Source: Pseudosporangium ferrugineum (lineage in GTDB: Bacteria; Actinomycetota; Actinomycetes; Mycobacteriales; Micromonosporaceae). From it: 64,000 nt of DNA. Under the pieces are notes generated by a model. That model saw only the letters and a list, made by a program, of their open reading frames with translations, was not told the DNA's origin and ran no database searches. Below, one piece after another: positions 50,805 to 59,600 of the stretch. Positions within the stretch are counted from its first letter, which is position 1, and each line of letters begins with the position of its first letter. A program made the position numbers and the translations under genes. Location of the stretch: the NCBI RefSeq assembly GCF_003002065.1, contig NZ_PVZG01000012.1, forward strand, positions 124,001-188,000. Direction: 5' to 3'.

Positions 50805-52548
50805 CGCCGCTCCCCGTCGTCGCCGCGGCCACCGAGCCGATCCGGCGGAACCGTCCGTGCCGCTGCGCCCGCAGCTCGTCCGGGCCGATCCCGGCGAGTT
50901 CGGACAGGCTCTGCAGCAGGCAGCCGCGGAGTTCGGCCGCGGCGGCGTCCCAGTCGGCCTGGCTGCCGCCGGCCGGCTCGGCGACCACGCCGTCGACGAC
51001 GCCGAGGCGCAGCAGCTCGGGCGCGGTGATCCGCAGCGACTCGGCCACCTCGTCGGCCCGGCCGCGGTCGCCGAAGAGGATGGTCGAGCAGCTCTCCGGA
51101 CTGATCACCGAGTAGCACGCGTTCTCCATGACCAGCACGTGGTTGGCCACGGCGAGCGCCAGCGCTCCCCCGCTGCCGCCCTCGCCGGTGATCACGGCGA
51201 CGACCGGCGAGCGCAGCTCCGACATGGTGCTGATCGACTCCGAGATCGCCCAGGCCTGCCCGCGCTCCTCGGCGGCCTGCCCGGGGAACGCGCCCTGGGT
51301 GTCGACGAGCGTGACGATGGGCAGTCCGGCCCGGTCCGCCATGCGCATCAGGCGCAGCGCCTTGCGGTAGCCCTCCGGGTGCGGCATGCCGAAGTTGCGG
51401 TGCACCATCTCGCGGGTGTCGTGGCCCTTCTGGTGCCCGACGAGCATCACCGGGATGCCCGCGATCGAGGCGAGCCCGCCCACGACGGCGTGGTCGTCGG
51501 CGAGGAGGCGGTCGCCGTGCAGCTCCACGAATTCGTCGCAGACCCGCAGCACGTAGTCCAGGGTGGTCGGGCGCTGCTGGTCGCGGGCGAGCTTGAGGGT
51601 CTGCCAGGCCGGGCGCACGGGCAACCGCCGCGGGTCGCGGAGCTGCACCTCGGCCGCGCCCGCGGGTGCGGTGCCGGGCCGCGCCAGGGCGATGAGCCGG
51701 GCGAGCTGGGGCCGGAGCCGGTCGCGGGGCTCCACCCGGTCGAGCAGGCCGTGCTCGAGCAGGTACTCCGCGCGCTGGAACCCGTCGGGCAGCCGGGATC
51801 CGGTCGTCTGCTCGACCACCCGGGGACCGGCGAAGCCGATGAGCGCGCCGGGCTCGGCGACGAGGATGTCCGCCAGCGTGGCGAACGACGCGGTGACGCC
51901 GCCGAAGGTCGGGTCGGTCAGCACGCAGATGCTGAGCACGCCCGCCTCCCGCAGCCGGGCGAACGCGTGGCCGGTCTTGGCCATCTGCATCAGCGAGATG
52001 GTGCCCTCCTGCATCCGCGCCCCGCCGGAGGCGGTGAGGACCACCAGCGGGCGACCGGTGCTCAGCGCCTGCTCGGCGGCCGTGGTGACGACCTCGCCGA
52101 CGGCGGCGCCCATGCTGCCGCCGAGGAACGCGAAGTCCATCACCACGACGACGACCTCGTGGCCGAGGATCCGGCCGGTGCCGTGCACCGCGGCCTCGGA
52201 GCCGAGCACGGCCGCGGCGTCGAGCCGCTCGGTGTACGGGCGGCGGTCGACGAACCCGAGGACGTCGCGCTCGACGGTTACCGGCGGCGCCGGCTCGTAC
52301 GTGCCCTCGTCGATCAGCTGGGCGATCCGCTCGGCGGGGCGCAGCCGGTGGTGGTGGCCGCATTCGGGGCAAACCCCGAGCTTGCGGGCCAGCCGGGGCC
52401 GGTAGACGGTGGCGCCGCAGCCCGCGCAGTGACGCCAGCCGCGCTCCTCGGCGGCGAGGGGGGCCGGGGCGGGCGCGGCCGGGGCGGGCGCGGGGGCCGG
52501 GGGTGCGGCGAGGCGGACCGGAGCGGCCGCCGGCGGCGAGATGCTCAC
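50797..52548 (-). CDS. Acetyl-CoA carboxylase carboxyltransferase, fused beta-alpha (AccD-AccA)
   Basis: A 583-residue fusion of the beta and alpha subunits that are separate in most bacteria. After a Pro/Ala-rich head of about 40 residues comes the AccD zinc ribbon (CAGCG and CPECG), then ASGGARMQEGTISLMQM, FAGPRVVEQT; the AccA half has GHQKGHDTREM, FGMPHPEGYRKALRLM and GEGGSGGALALAVAN. It transfers the carboxyl group to acetyl-CoA. GTG at 52548 has GGAGG seven bases upstream and overlaps the TcmI-like gene. Fused forms are known in aromatic polyketide clusters. Confidence 0.95.
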   Translation of the reverse strand: MSISPPAAAPVRLAAPPAPAPAPAAPAPAPLAAEERGWRHCAGCGATVYRPRLARKLGVCPECGHHHRLRPAERIAQLIDEGTYEPAPPVTVERDVLGFVDRRPYTERLDAAAVLGSEAAVHGTGRILGHEVVVVVMDFAFLGGSMGAAVGEVVTTAAEQALSTGRPLVVLTASGGARMQEGTISLMQMAKTGHAFARLREAGVLSICVLTDPTFGGVTASFATLADILVAEPGALIGFAGPRVVEQTTGSRLPDGFQRAEYLLEHGLLDRVEPRDRLRPQLARLIALARPGTAPAGAAEVQLRDPRRLPVRPAWQTLKLARDQQRPTTLDYVLRVCDEFVELHGDRLLADDHAVVGGLASIAGIPVMLVGHQKGHDTREMVHRNFGMPHPEGYRKALRLMRMADRAGLPIVTLVDTQGAFPGQAAEERGQAWAISESISTMSELRSPVVAVITGEGGSGGALALAVANHVLVMENACYSVISPESCSTILFGDRGRADEVAESLRITAPELLRLGVVDGVVAEPAGGSQADWDAAAAELRGCLLQSLSELAGIGPDELRAQRHGRFRRIGSVAAATTGSGDE

Positions 52549-52892
52549 TGGACGACCTCCGGCCCGGTCGCCGGCGTCCACCGGTAGAACTCCGTCGCCA
52601 TGGCGTCCGCCGGGCTGCGCCAGGTGGCCGGGTCGTACGGGGTGACGTGGTCGTCCAGGGCGACGCTCAGCTCCCGGAAGTCCTGCCGTCCCGCGGCGGC
52701 CCGCAGGGCCTCGTGCCGCTCGCCCTCGAACTCGACGTAGTGGAAATAGAGATCCCGGTAGGCGAAAAGATGCCGCCGCCGCACGCCGAGCAGATTCGGC
52801 AGTTCTCCGGAATCAGATTCCGCGAACAATTTCGCTATTTCCGGAGAACCACCCGGATTCAATCGGGCGACGATGAGAGACCGATCACTCAT
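52545..52892 (-). CDS. TcmI-type polyketide cyclase
   Basis: A 115-residue small cyclase of the TcmI/WhiE family (ferredoxin-like dimer). LIVARLNPGGSPEIAKLFAE, LLGVRRRHLFAYRDLYFHYV and the late DDHVTPYDPATWRSP are family motifs. It closes a later ring of pentangular or tetracenomycin-type skeletons. GGAGGAA precedes the ATG. It is the first gene of the TcmI-accDA-accB-accC-Usp operon. Confidence 0.93.
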   Translation of the reverse strand: MSDRSLIVARLNPGGSPEIAKLFAESDSGELPNLLGVRRRHLFAYRDLYFHYVEFEGERHEALRAAAGRQDFRELSVALDDHVTPYDPATWRSPADAMATEFYRWTPATGPEVVQ

Positions 52893-52917
52893 TCGCTTTC
52901 CTCCACGGTATCCGACA

Positions 52918-52933
52918 GTCGTCCAACGACGAC
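52918..52933. promoter_or_regulatory. Inverted repeat upstream of the cyclase operon
   Basis: GTCGTC and GACGAC are separated by CAAC, 26 bases upstream of the cyclase start. It could be an operator for the cluster regulators encoded just upstream. It is short, so chance occurrence in GC-rich DNA cannot be excluded. Confidence 0.3.
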
Positions 52934-53010
52934 GGGAACCGATTCAGATTACGAATGCCGCATCGGCGTCACACCCACCCGGATGGGGAGCCGCATTCTC
53001 GTTCGCGGGT

Positions 53011-53709
53011 CTAGCGCTTCCACCTGTCGGCGGAGACGAGCCCCACCCCCGCCTGGATCAGACCGTGCTCGTACGCGTAGATGACCACCTGCACCCGGTC
53101 GCGCACGCCGAGCTTGAGATAGATGTGCTGGATGTGCGACTTCACCGTGCTGTCGCCCACCACGAGCCGGCGGGCGATCTCGTCGTTGCGGTAGCCGCAC
53201 ACCAGCAGCTTGAAGACGTCGAGCTCACGGTCCGTGAACGTGACGAGCTCCGGCGCGTTGATCCCGGAGGCGGCGGGCCGGCTGGCGAATTCGGTGATGA
53301 GCTTCGCGGTGGCCTCGGGCGCGAGCATGGCGGACCCCTCGGCCACCGCCCGGATCGCCTCGACCACCTTCTCGGTGGGCGCCGTCTTGAGCAGGAAGCC
53401 GCTGGCACCGGCCCGCAGCGCCTCGAAGAGGTACTCGTCCTGCTGGTAGACCGTCAGGATGAGCACCCGGGGCCGCGGGTTCTGCAGCTCGTTGCAGATC
53501 TGCCGGGTCGCCTCGACGCCGCCCATCCGCGGCATGTCGATGTCCATCAGCACCACGTCGGGACGCAGCAGCCGGGCCATCTGCACGCCCTCGACGCCGT
53601 GCTGCGCCTCCCCGACGATCTCGATCTGGGGATCCTGGGCGAGGGTGACCCGCAGCCCGCTGCGGACGATCGGCTGGTCGTCGACCAGGGCTACCGTGAT
53701 ACGTCGCAT
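53011..53709 (-). CDS. LuxR-family response regulator of the polyketide cluster
   Basis: A 232-residue response regulator. The receiver has VALVDDQPIVRSGL, phosphoacceptor Asp in DVVLMDIDMPRMGG, Thr in VLILTVYQ and Lys in GFLLKTAP; the C-terminal helix-turn-helix is FTDRELDVFKLLVCGYRN then GDSTVKSHIQHIYLKL. It should control nearby genes. It overlaps the end of the kinase gene and is likely co-transcribed with it. An inverted repeat and the cyclase operon lie just downstream. Confidence 0.92.
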   Translation of the reverse strand: MRRITVALVDDQPIVRSGLRVTLAQDPQIEIVGEAQHGVEGVQMARLLRPDVVLMDIDMPRMGGVEATRQICNELQNPRPRVLILTVYQQDEYLFEALRAGASGFLLKTAPTEKVVEAIRAVAEGSAMLAPEATAKLITEFASRPAASGINAPELVTFTDRELDVFKLLVCGYRNDEIARRLVVGDSTVKSHIQHIYLKLGVRDRVQVVIYAYEHGLIQAGVGLVSADRWKR

Positions 53710-54716
53710 GGCTGAAGACCGTCCCGTCGCTCGGAGAGGGTGGTGGGCGCCGGGTAGGTCCGCAGCGGTATGCGGACGGCCACCTCGTACCGGCCGTTGT
53801 CGCCCGGGCCGCTGCGGAACTCGCCCTCGACCGATTCCACCTCCTCGGCCAGGCCCCGCAGGCCGAAGCCGAGGCTCATCCCGGCCGCCACCGGGCGCCG
53901 CAGGCCGCGGCGGGCCCGGGTGATCACCTGCACCGTCAGCTGATCGTCCACCGCGATGTGGACGACCGCGTCGTGCAGCACGCCGTGCTTGGCGGCGTTG
54001 ACCAGCGCCTCCCGGATCACCCGGCAGGCGACCGTCATCGTCCGGGCCTCGACCGGCCGCACGTCGCCGGTCAGGCAGATCCGCACGCCCGGGACGACGT
54101 CGCGGACCTCCGCCACCACCCGGCGGACGGCCTCGCCCACGTCGGTCGGGCCGCGGCCCTCGGCGCGCTTGCCGTTGCGCAGGTCGTGCAGGATCCGCCC
54201 GACGTGGTCCATGGTCTGCTGGGCCGTCTCGTCGATCCGGGCGAGCTGGTGCTCGGCGGGCATCCGGCGGCCCATCCGGGCGTACAGGGAGATGATCGTC
54301 AGGTTGTTGCCGATGGTGTCGTGCAGATCGCGGGCCAGCTGGTGCCGCTGCTCGGTGAGGCCGTCGTCGGCGTCGCCCGAGGGGCGGCGCGGCGGCCGTT
54401 CCTCGTGCCGTCCGTGCCGCGCGCACAGGATCGCGAGCGCGTCACAGAGCAGGACGACGGTCTGGGTGATCGCCATGACGCGAAAGGAATGCACGCTCCA
54501 GAGCAGGGCGAGCATCGCCGCGTGCTGGGTCAGCAACGCGCAGACCTGCAACAGGAAGTGCCCGGGCCGGCGCCCGCTGCGGAAGAGCAGCACCATGCCG
54601 GCCAGCACCACGAACCAGAGAAGGACGCTCACCAGCGCCTCCCGGTCCGGGGCGGGCACCTCGAGCGAATAGAGCTCCATAACGTACTGGAAAGAAAGCG
54701 GTCCCCCGAGAGTCAC
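53691..54716 (-). CDS. Sensor histidine kinase of the polyketide cluster
   Basis: A 341-residue kinase with three or four membrane segments in the first 100 residues, then the phosphoacceptor box RHQLARDLHDTIGNNLTIIS and an ATPase domain with VIREALVNAAKHG and GFGLRGLAEEVES. The DxG motif that contacts adenine is not where expected: the strand reads VQVITRARRGLRR. It may therefore be weakly active or depend on its partner. GTG at 54716 is chosen because GGAG lies upstream at good distance; an ATG at 54680 is possible. Confidence 0.85.
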   Translation of the reverse strand: MTLGGPLSFQYVMELYSLEVPAPDREALVSVLLWFVVLAGMVLLFRSGRRPGHFLLQVCALLTQHAAMLALLWSVHSFRVMAITQTVVLLCDALAILCARHGRHEERPPRRPSGDADDGLTEQRHQLARDLHDTIGNNLTIISLYARMGRRMPAEHQLARIDETAQQTMDHVGRILHDLRNGKRAEGRGPTDVGEAVRRVVAEVRDVVPGVRICLTGDVRPVEARTMTVACRVIREALVNAAKHGVLHDAVVHIAVDDQLTVQVITRARRGLRRPVAAGMSLGFGLRGLAEEVESVEGEFRSGPGDNGRYEVAVRIPLRTYPAPTTLSERRDGLQPCDVSR

Positions 54717-54835
54717 TACGTACTCCGCACTTTTTCATCCAAGAACGCGAATACATATCAGAACTACCACGCGGAAAGGTTACTCGGCGTGGCTACACAT
54801 GGCAAGACCGGTCCGACGCAGAGTGACCTATTTGA

Positions 54836-56008
54836 TTACCGACAGTTTTCGAAACGGTTCACGACCGCCGCCACCGGCGGTAGACGGCGGAAGTCACCAC
54901 GGATCAAGTCAAGCCTGTCCAAATAGATGGAGTCGCCCGAAACGGTGCGCACCGCCGCGCGCACACTCTCCGCGGTCAGGGCCGCCGGATCCAGGGTGGG
55001 TACCGGACCCTGCCGCGCATTCGCCAGGTTCACCCCGAGGCCGAGGTTGGCCAGGTGCATGCTCACGACCGGCTGATCGGCGGAAAGAGGCAGGTAGACC
55101 ATCGGTACGCCGTGCGCGATCGCCACCAGCACGGAGCTGAACGATCCGTGACACAGGAACGCGGCACAGTGCGGCAGCAGCGCCTCGTGGTCCACATAGG
55201 GCACAAGATGGACATTGTCCGGGACGTCGCGGTAGGACGCCGGATCCGCCCCGCCCGTCGAGATCACCACGCTGACCGGTTCGCCCGCGAGCGCCTCCAT
55301 GACCGTGCGCTGGACCTGCCGGGCCGGCGCCGAGTCGGAGAAGGTGGTGCCCAGTGACAGATGTACGACCGGACGGTCCCCGAGGCCGGCGAGCCAGTCC
55401 GGCGCCGGCACCGGCGGCCGGTCGAACATCGCCGGGCGGTAGCGGAACTCCTCGGTCAGGCGCTCGCCGTACGGCAGGTCGAGGATCCGCGGCTTGCGGT
55501 GCACGTAGAGGTGGCCGAACATGCGCCTGAGCTCGGGGTCCGGGGCGAGGCCGTACCGGACGGCGAGGTCGCTGAGCTCCGGGCCGGTGAGCGCGGCGAT
55601 GATCGGCCGGGGCGTGCCCATGGCCGACGCGACGCTGGCGGACGGGATGCCGAGCACCTCCGCGGCGATCCAGCCGCCGAACTCCATGGCGTCCCAGACG
55701 ATCAGGTCGGGCTTGACCGTCTCGGCGTGCCGGAGCAGGTCGTCGACCATGCCGCGGCCAGCGACCACGGTGAACGCCTTGATCGGCGGCCCCTGCGCCT
55801 CGTGGAACTCGGGCAGCGAGGCGGGGTCGGACTGCGACCAGTCGAAGCCGCCGGCCAGCACCGGCACGTCGAGGCCGGCGAAGAGGTCCGCGGACGAGGC
55901 CGCGGTGACGACGTGGACCTGGTGCCCGGCCTGACGGGCGGCCACGACCAGCGGCCGCATGGCGTTGACGTGGGCGCGGCCCGGGATGCAGGTGAAGAGG
56001 ATCCGCAT
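54836..56008 (-). CDS. Glycosyltransferase (GT1/UGT-like)
   Basis: A 390-residue GT-B fold glycosyltransferase of the antibiotic MGT type. The N-terminal acceptor half begins RILFTCIPGRAHVNAMRPLV and has DLIVWDAMEFGGWIAAEVLG; the C-terminal donor half has VVHLSLGTTFSDS and HCAAFLCHGSFSSVLVAIAH followed by GVPMVYLPLSADQ. It would attach a sugar to the aromatic aglycone; UDP-glucuronate or UDP-xylose made by the cluster is the likely donor. A good promoter lies upstream and GGAAGG precedes the ATG. Confidence 0.9.
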   Translation of the reverse strand: MRILFTCIPGRAHVNAMRPLVVAARQAGHQVHVVTAASSADLFAGLDVPVLAGGFDWSQSDPASLPEFHEAQGPPIKAFTVVAGRGMVDDLLRHAETVKPDLIVWDAMEFGGWIAAEVLGIPSASVASAMGTPRPIIAALTGPELSDLAVRYGLAPDPELRRMFGHLYVHRKPRILDLPYGERLTEEFRYRPAMFDRPPVPAPDWLAGLGDRPVVHLSLGTTFSDSAPARQVQRTVMEALAGEPVSVVISTGGADPASYRDVPDNVHLVPYVDHEALLPHCAAFLCHGSFSSVLVAIAHGVPMVYLPLSADQPVVSMHLANLGLGVNLANARQGPVPTLDPAALTAESVRAAVRTVSGDSIYLDRLDLIRGDFRRLPPVAAVVNRFENCR

Positions 56009-56042
56009 GGTGGCCTTCCGTGATCGATCGATGACGCTAGTG

Positions 56043-56071
56043 ACCGTAGGAAGCGACGCCGGTGCTGACAA
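56043..56071 (-). promoter_or_regulatory. Promoter of the glycosyltransferase gene
   Basis: On the minus strand TTGTCA (-35) and TACGGT (-10) are exactly 17 bases apart, 35 bases upstream of the glycosyltransferase ATG. The same divergent region serves the antiporter gene, and GTAGGAG recurs within it. Confidence 0.55.
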
Positions 56072-56299
56072 CCGTCGGTAGGAGGAGAAGTCTCCCCCGC
56101 CTGTAGGAGTACCTCCGTCCCGGCGAGGCGGCTGACCTGCGGGCGGCGCGGCGCGGATCCCACCGCGGGCGGACCCACCGGTACGCGCGGGCGGCGGGTG
56201 GCTGTCCCCATCACGGTGGAGGACGGTTCGAGGTTGCGGCCGTACCTTCGGCACGGTGCGGCATCCGCCGCGACCGTACACCCACGACGGAGGCGACCG

Positions 56300-57772
56300 G
56301 TGGACGAACCAGCCCCGAGACCGAGGACGCGCCGGACCGGCCTGTCCTATCTGGTCATCGCGTCGGCCGCGATGGCGCTCGCCCTCGGCGTGGCGGCGTT
56401 GCTGACCCTGGGCACGGACGATCCGGCCCCCGCCGTCGGGGCCGCGCCGTCGCCCGCCGTTCTCGACACCACCGCCCGCTTCCTGCTGGCCCTCGTCCTG
56501 GTGCTGGCGCTGTCGCACGGGCTCGGCGCCCTGCTGCGGCGCCTGGGCCAGCCCGCGGTCGTCGGCGAGATGGCGGCCGGGATCGCCCTCGGCCCGACGA
56601 TCTTCGGCGCGCTCCTGCCCGGCGTCTGGCACGGGCTGTTTCCCGCGGCGGTGCTCGGCGGCATCGACCTCGCCGCGCAGCTCGGCCTCGTCGTGTTCAT
56701 GTTCCTGGTCGGCTGGGAACTGGACCTGAGCACCCTGCGGCCCCGCGGCCACACGATCACCGCCGTGAGTTTCGCCAGCCTGGCCGCACCCTTCGTCGCC
56801 GGCCTGGCGCTCGCCCTGTGGTTCTTCCCCGGCTTCGCCGGCACCGGCGTCAGCTTCCGGGCGTTCGGCCCGTTCGTCGGGCTGGCGCTCGCGGTCACCG
56901 CCCTGCCCGTCCTGGCCCGCATCCTGGAGGAACGGGGCCGGCTGCGCACCCCGATCGGCGCGCTCATCGTCGCCAGCGCCGCCGTGGAGGACGTCGCCGC
57001 CTGGGCCATGCTCGCGGTCACGCTCGCCCTCGCCGGCCTGACGACCGCCCTGCCCGGCGGGGTCGTCCTGGCCCTGACCGCCGCCTTCGTGGTGCTGATG
57101 CTCGGCGCCGCCCGCCCCGGCCTGCACCGCCTGGTGCACACCCTCGAACGGCGGGAGAACGCCGAGTTCGCCCTGCTGCCGCTGGTGCTGGTCGGCGCGC
57201 TGGCGGCGGCGACCGCCACCCAGGCCATCGGCATCCACGCCATCCTCGGCGCGTTCCTGTTCGGCGTCATCATGCCGCGGCACACCCGGACGTCCGAGAC
57301 GCTGGCCACCCGGATCCGCTCCTTCACGATGGCCGCCCTGCTGCCGCTGTTCTTCGCGGCGGCCGGCATGCACGTGTCGATCGGCGGCGTGGGCAGCACC
57401 GCGGCCGCCTGGGTGGCGCCGCTGGCCCTCGTCGTCACGGCGATGCTGACGAAGCTGCTGGGCGCCGGGATCGCCGCCCGCGCCACCGGCCTCGGGCGGC
57501 GGGACGCCTACCGGGTCGGCGTGCTGATGAACTGCCGGGGCCTGACCGGCATCGTGATCGCCGACGTGGGCCTGCAACGCGGCGTCATCGACGAGCGGAT
57601 GTTCACCGTGCTCGTCCTGACCGCCCTGGTCACCACCGCCGTGACCGTGCCGCTGCTCGCCCTCGCCGGCCCCTTCGGCTCCCGGCCCGGCCGCTCCGGC
57701 GGCGCCGCCGGGCCCGTACCCGCCGTACCGGAGCCGGTCCCGGCCCGGACCGTCGCCACCTCGGAAAGGTGA
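56300..57772 (+). CDS. Cation/proton antiporter (CPA2/Kef type)
   Basis: A 490-residue membrane transporter with about twelve helices. The family pattern VVGEMAAGIALGPTIFG near residue 85, GLALAVTALPVLARILEERG, VASAAVEDVAAWAMLAV and MNCRGLTGIVIADVGL near 410 fits monovalent cation:proton antiporters of the CPA2 group. It may protect the producer by ion or pH homeostasis, or export a product. GTG at 56300 is preferred to earlier codons because GGAGG lies six bases upstream. Confidence 0.88.
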   Translation: MDEPAPRPRTRRTGLSYLVIASAAMALALGVAALLTLGTDDPAPAVGAAPSPAVLDTTARFLLALVLVLALSHGLGALLRRLGQPAVVGEMAAGIALGPTIFGALLPGVWHGLFPAAVLGGIDLAAQLGLVVFMFLVGWELDLSTLRPRGHTITAVSFASLAAPFVAGLALALWFFPGFAGTGVSFRAFGPFVGLALAVTALPVLARILEERGRLRTPIGALIVASAAVEDVAAWAMLAVTLALAGLTTALPGGVVLALTAAFVVLMLGAARPGLHRLVHTLERRENAEFALLPLVLVGALAAATATQAIGIHAILGAFLFGVIMPRHTRTSETLATRIRSFTMAALLPLFFAAAGMHVSIGGVGSTAAAWVAPLALVVTAMLTKLLGAGIAARATGLGRRDAYRVGVLMNCRGLTGIVIADVGLQRGVIDERMFTVLVLTALVTTAVTVPLLALAGPFGSRPGRSGGAAGPVPAVPEPVPARTVATSER

Positions 57773-57777
57773 CCGCC

Positions 57778-58284
57778 ATGACCGACACCCACCTGCTGCC
57801 CTCCGGCCTCGACACCCGTGACCTGCGTTCCGCGCTGGGCCGCTTCGCCACCGGGGTGGCCGTGGTGACCACCCGCGACGCCCGGCACGCCGTGGGCATG
57901 ACGGTGAACTCGTTCTGTTCCGTCTCGCTCGATCCACCGCTCGTACTGTTCTGTGTCGGTCACCGTTCGCAACTACGCAGAGTGCTGTCCGCCTCCACCG
58001 CGTACGCCGTGAACCTGCTCGCGGCCGGCCAGGAACGGCTCTCGGGCCAGTTCGCCCGCCCGGGCCTCGACCGCTTCGGCGCGGTGCGGTGGCGCCCCGG
58101 CACCACCGGCTCCCCGGTCCTCATCGACGCGCTCGCCGCGCTCGAATGCATCACCGAGCAGGTCATCGCGGCCGGCGACCACGACATCGTGCTGGGCCGG
58201 GTCGTCGAGGTGCATCCGGTCACCGAGGCGGACCCGCTGGTCTTCTTCGGCGGCTCCTACCGGCGCCTGCAAGGAAATGTGTGA
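57778..58284 (+). CDS. Flavin reductase (NADH-dependent, two-component oxygenase type)
   Basis: A 168-residue flavin reductase-like protein (RFATGVAVVTTRDARHAVGM, NSFCSVSLDPPLVLFCVG, DHDIVLGRVVEV). It would reduce free FAD/FMN for flavin-dependent partners such as the halogenase-like protein in this cluster. It follows the antiporter gene by five bases. The ATG has AAAGG upstream. Confidence 0.92.
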   Translation: MTDTHLLPSGLDTRDLRSALGRFATGVAVVTTRDARHAVGMTVNSFCSVSLDPPLVLFCVGHRSQLRRVLSASTAYAVNLLAAGQERLSGQFARPGLDRFGAVRWRPGTTGSPVLIDALAALECITEQVIAAGDHDIVLGRVVEVHPVTEADPLVFFGGSYRRLQGNV

Positions 58285-58329
58285 CCGTTCCGCGATGCCT
58301 GTCGACACTACATATGCGGGTCACATAAC

Positions 58330-58686
58330 ATGCAGGTCATGCGGGCAGAGGCATTGAAGGGTCACCTGGAAGGACTGCTGCTCGCCGTGCTGCGCGAGGA
58401 GCCGTTGCACGGTTACGCGGTGCTCGAGGTGCTGCGCGAGCGCAGCGGCGGCCAGATCGATCTGCCATCGGGAACGGTCTACCCCGCCCTGCACCGGCTG
58501 GAGGCGATGGGCCTGGTCGCCAGCGGCTGGTCCCAGGTCGGCGGCCGGCGCCGCCGGGTCTACCAGCTCACCGACGACGGCGTGCGCACGCTGGAGGAGC
58601 ACCGGCGGTCCTGGCAGACGATGGCCAAGGCGGTCAGCACGGTGATGAACGTCGGCCCGGCCGCGACCCGCAGCCGCACGGTCTGA
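58330..58686 (+). CDS. PadR-family transcriptional regulator
   Basis: A 118-residue winged-helix repressor of the PadR family (LEGLLLAVLREEPLHGYAVL, LPSGTVYPALHRLEAMGLV, RRRRVYQLTDDGVRTL). PadR proteins often repress export or detoxification genes and respond to phenolic or drug ligands. There is no clear ribosome site upstream of ATG 58330, so the message may be leaderless; an internal ATG at 58339 is an alternative. It faces the permease-prefix-like gene, a common PadR partner. Confidence 0.9.
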   Translation: MQVMRAEALKGHLEGLLLAVLREEPLHGYAVLEVLRERSGGQIDLPSGTVYPALHRLEAMGLVASGWSQVGGRRRRVYQLTDDGVRTLEEHRRSWQTMAKAVSTVMNVGPAATRSRTV

Positions 58687-58754
58687 CCTTCCTGCCGGCA
58701 CCTGGACGCCGCGCGGCCCACGGGGACCGCGCGGCTCTGCACACCCTCACCGAA

Positions 58755-58869
58755 CGGCGAACGCGGGCCGCGCGGATGCGGCGCCGCCGCTACTGACGGA
58801 GAACGCCGGTCGCGCGGCTCAGCGCTCCCCCTACTGACGGGGAACACGGGCCGCGCGGATGCGGCGCAC
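58755..58869. repeat. Three degenerate copies of the 3' end of the HAAS-type gene
   Basis: The last 37 bases of the neighbouring minus-strand gene (from 58831) recur at 58790 and, with two mismatches over 30 bases, at 58755-58784; the stop codon lies in the repeated word CTACTGACGG. It is a tandem duplication of the gene end with a period of about 41-42 bases. Confidence 0.6.
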
Positions 58870-59496
58870 GTCACGCAACGTCAGGCCCAGCAACGTCGGC
58901 GTGAGCAGGCCCGGCAGCGCCGCCAGGGCCCAGGAGATCGCGGACGGCCCCGAGCCGGCGCGGTAGATCAGCATCGCGATCAGCACCAGGTTGGCGGCGG
59001 CCGTGCCGGCGCAGGCCCAGACCGCTGCCCACGACGGCGCGCGACCCCGCAGGACGGCACGCCGGCGGTCGATCAGGATGGCGGCCGAGCACACCACGGC
59101 GATGGTCACCGAGGCGCCGAGCAGCCGGGTGGCGATGAAGATGAAGGTCGGCTCGGTCGGCCACGGATCCCGGCTGAGCAGGACGACCAGGGCCCAGGCG
59201 ACCGCCAGGACGGGCGTGGCGATCAGGATGCGTCCGGCGAGGCGGCCCGCGTTCGCCACCGAGCCGATGCCGTTGAACTGCTCGGCCAGCTCCCGCGGCG
59301 AACCCCAGTCGCGCAGCACGCGCCGCTCCGCCTCGTCGGCGTCGAGGTCTTCCGTCTGGACGTCGGAGATGGCGCAGGACAGCCCGTCCCGCATCTCGGC
59401 CTCGACCCGGCGCCGCCAGGCCCCGCGGCCGTCAAGGTGTGCCGAGAATTCCGCCAGGAACTCCTCGGCAGGTCGACCGGAGGCCTTCATCCCCAT
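58831..59496 (-). CDS. Membrane protein with HAAS-like N-terminal domain
   Basis: A 221-residue membrane protein. The first 90 residues (FLAEFSAHLDGRGAWRRRVE, EAERRVLRDWGSPRELAEQF) resemble the HAAS/DUF1700 domain often paired with PadR regulators; four membrane helices follow (TPVLAVAWALVVLLS, SVTIAVVCSAAILI, VWACAGTAAANLVLIAM, WALAALPGLLTPTLLGL). It probably works with the convergent PadR gene in membrane-stress control. ATG at 59496 follows GAGAGG. A tail duplication lies just past its stop. Confidence 0.78.
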   Translation of the reverse strand: MGMKASGRPAEEFLAEFSAHLDGRGAWRRRVEAEMRDGLSCAISDVQTEDLDADEAERRVLRDWGSPRELAEQFNGIGSVANAGRLAGRILIATPVLAVAWALVVLLSRDPWPTEPTFIFIATRLLGASVTIAVVCSAAILIDRRRAVLRGRAPSWAAVWACAGTAAANLVLIAMLIYRAGSGPSAISWALAALPGLLTPTLLGLTLRDVRRIRAARVPRQ

Positions 59497-59600
59497 GCAC
59501 CTCTCGCCGCACGAATACGTGTGGTGGGACGAACCTAACGCATCCGTACGCCCGATGTCGACGGCGGCACGACGGCGGCGGGGCCGGCCGGCGGCGGCGA

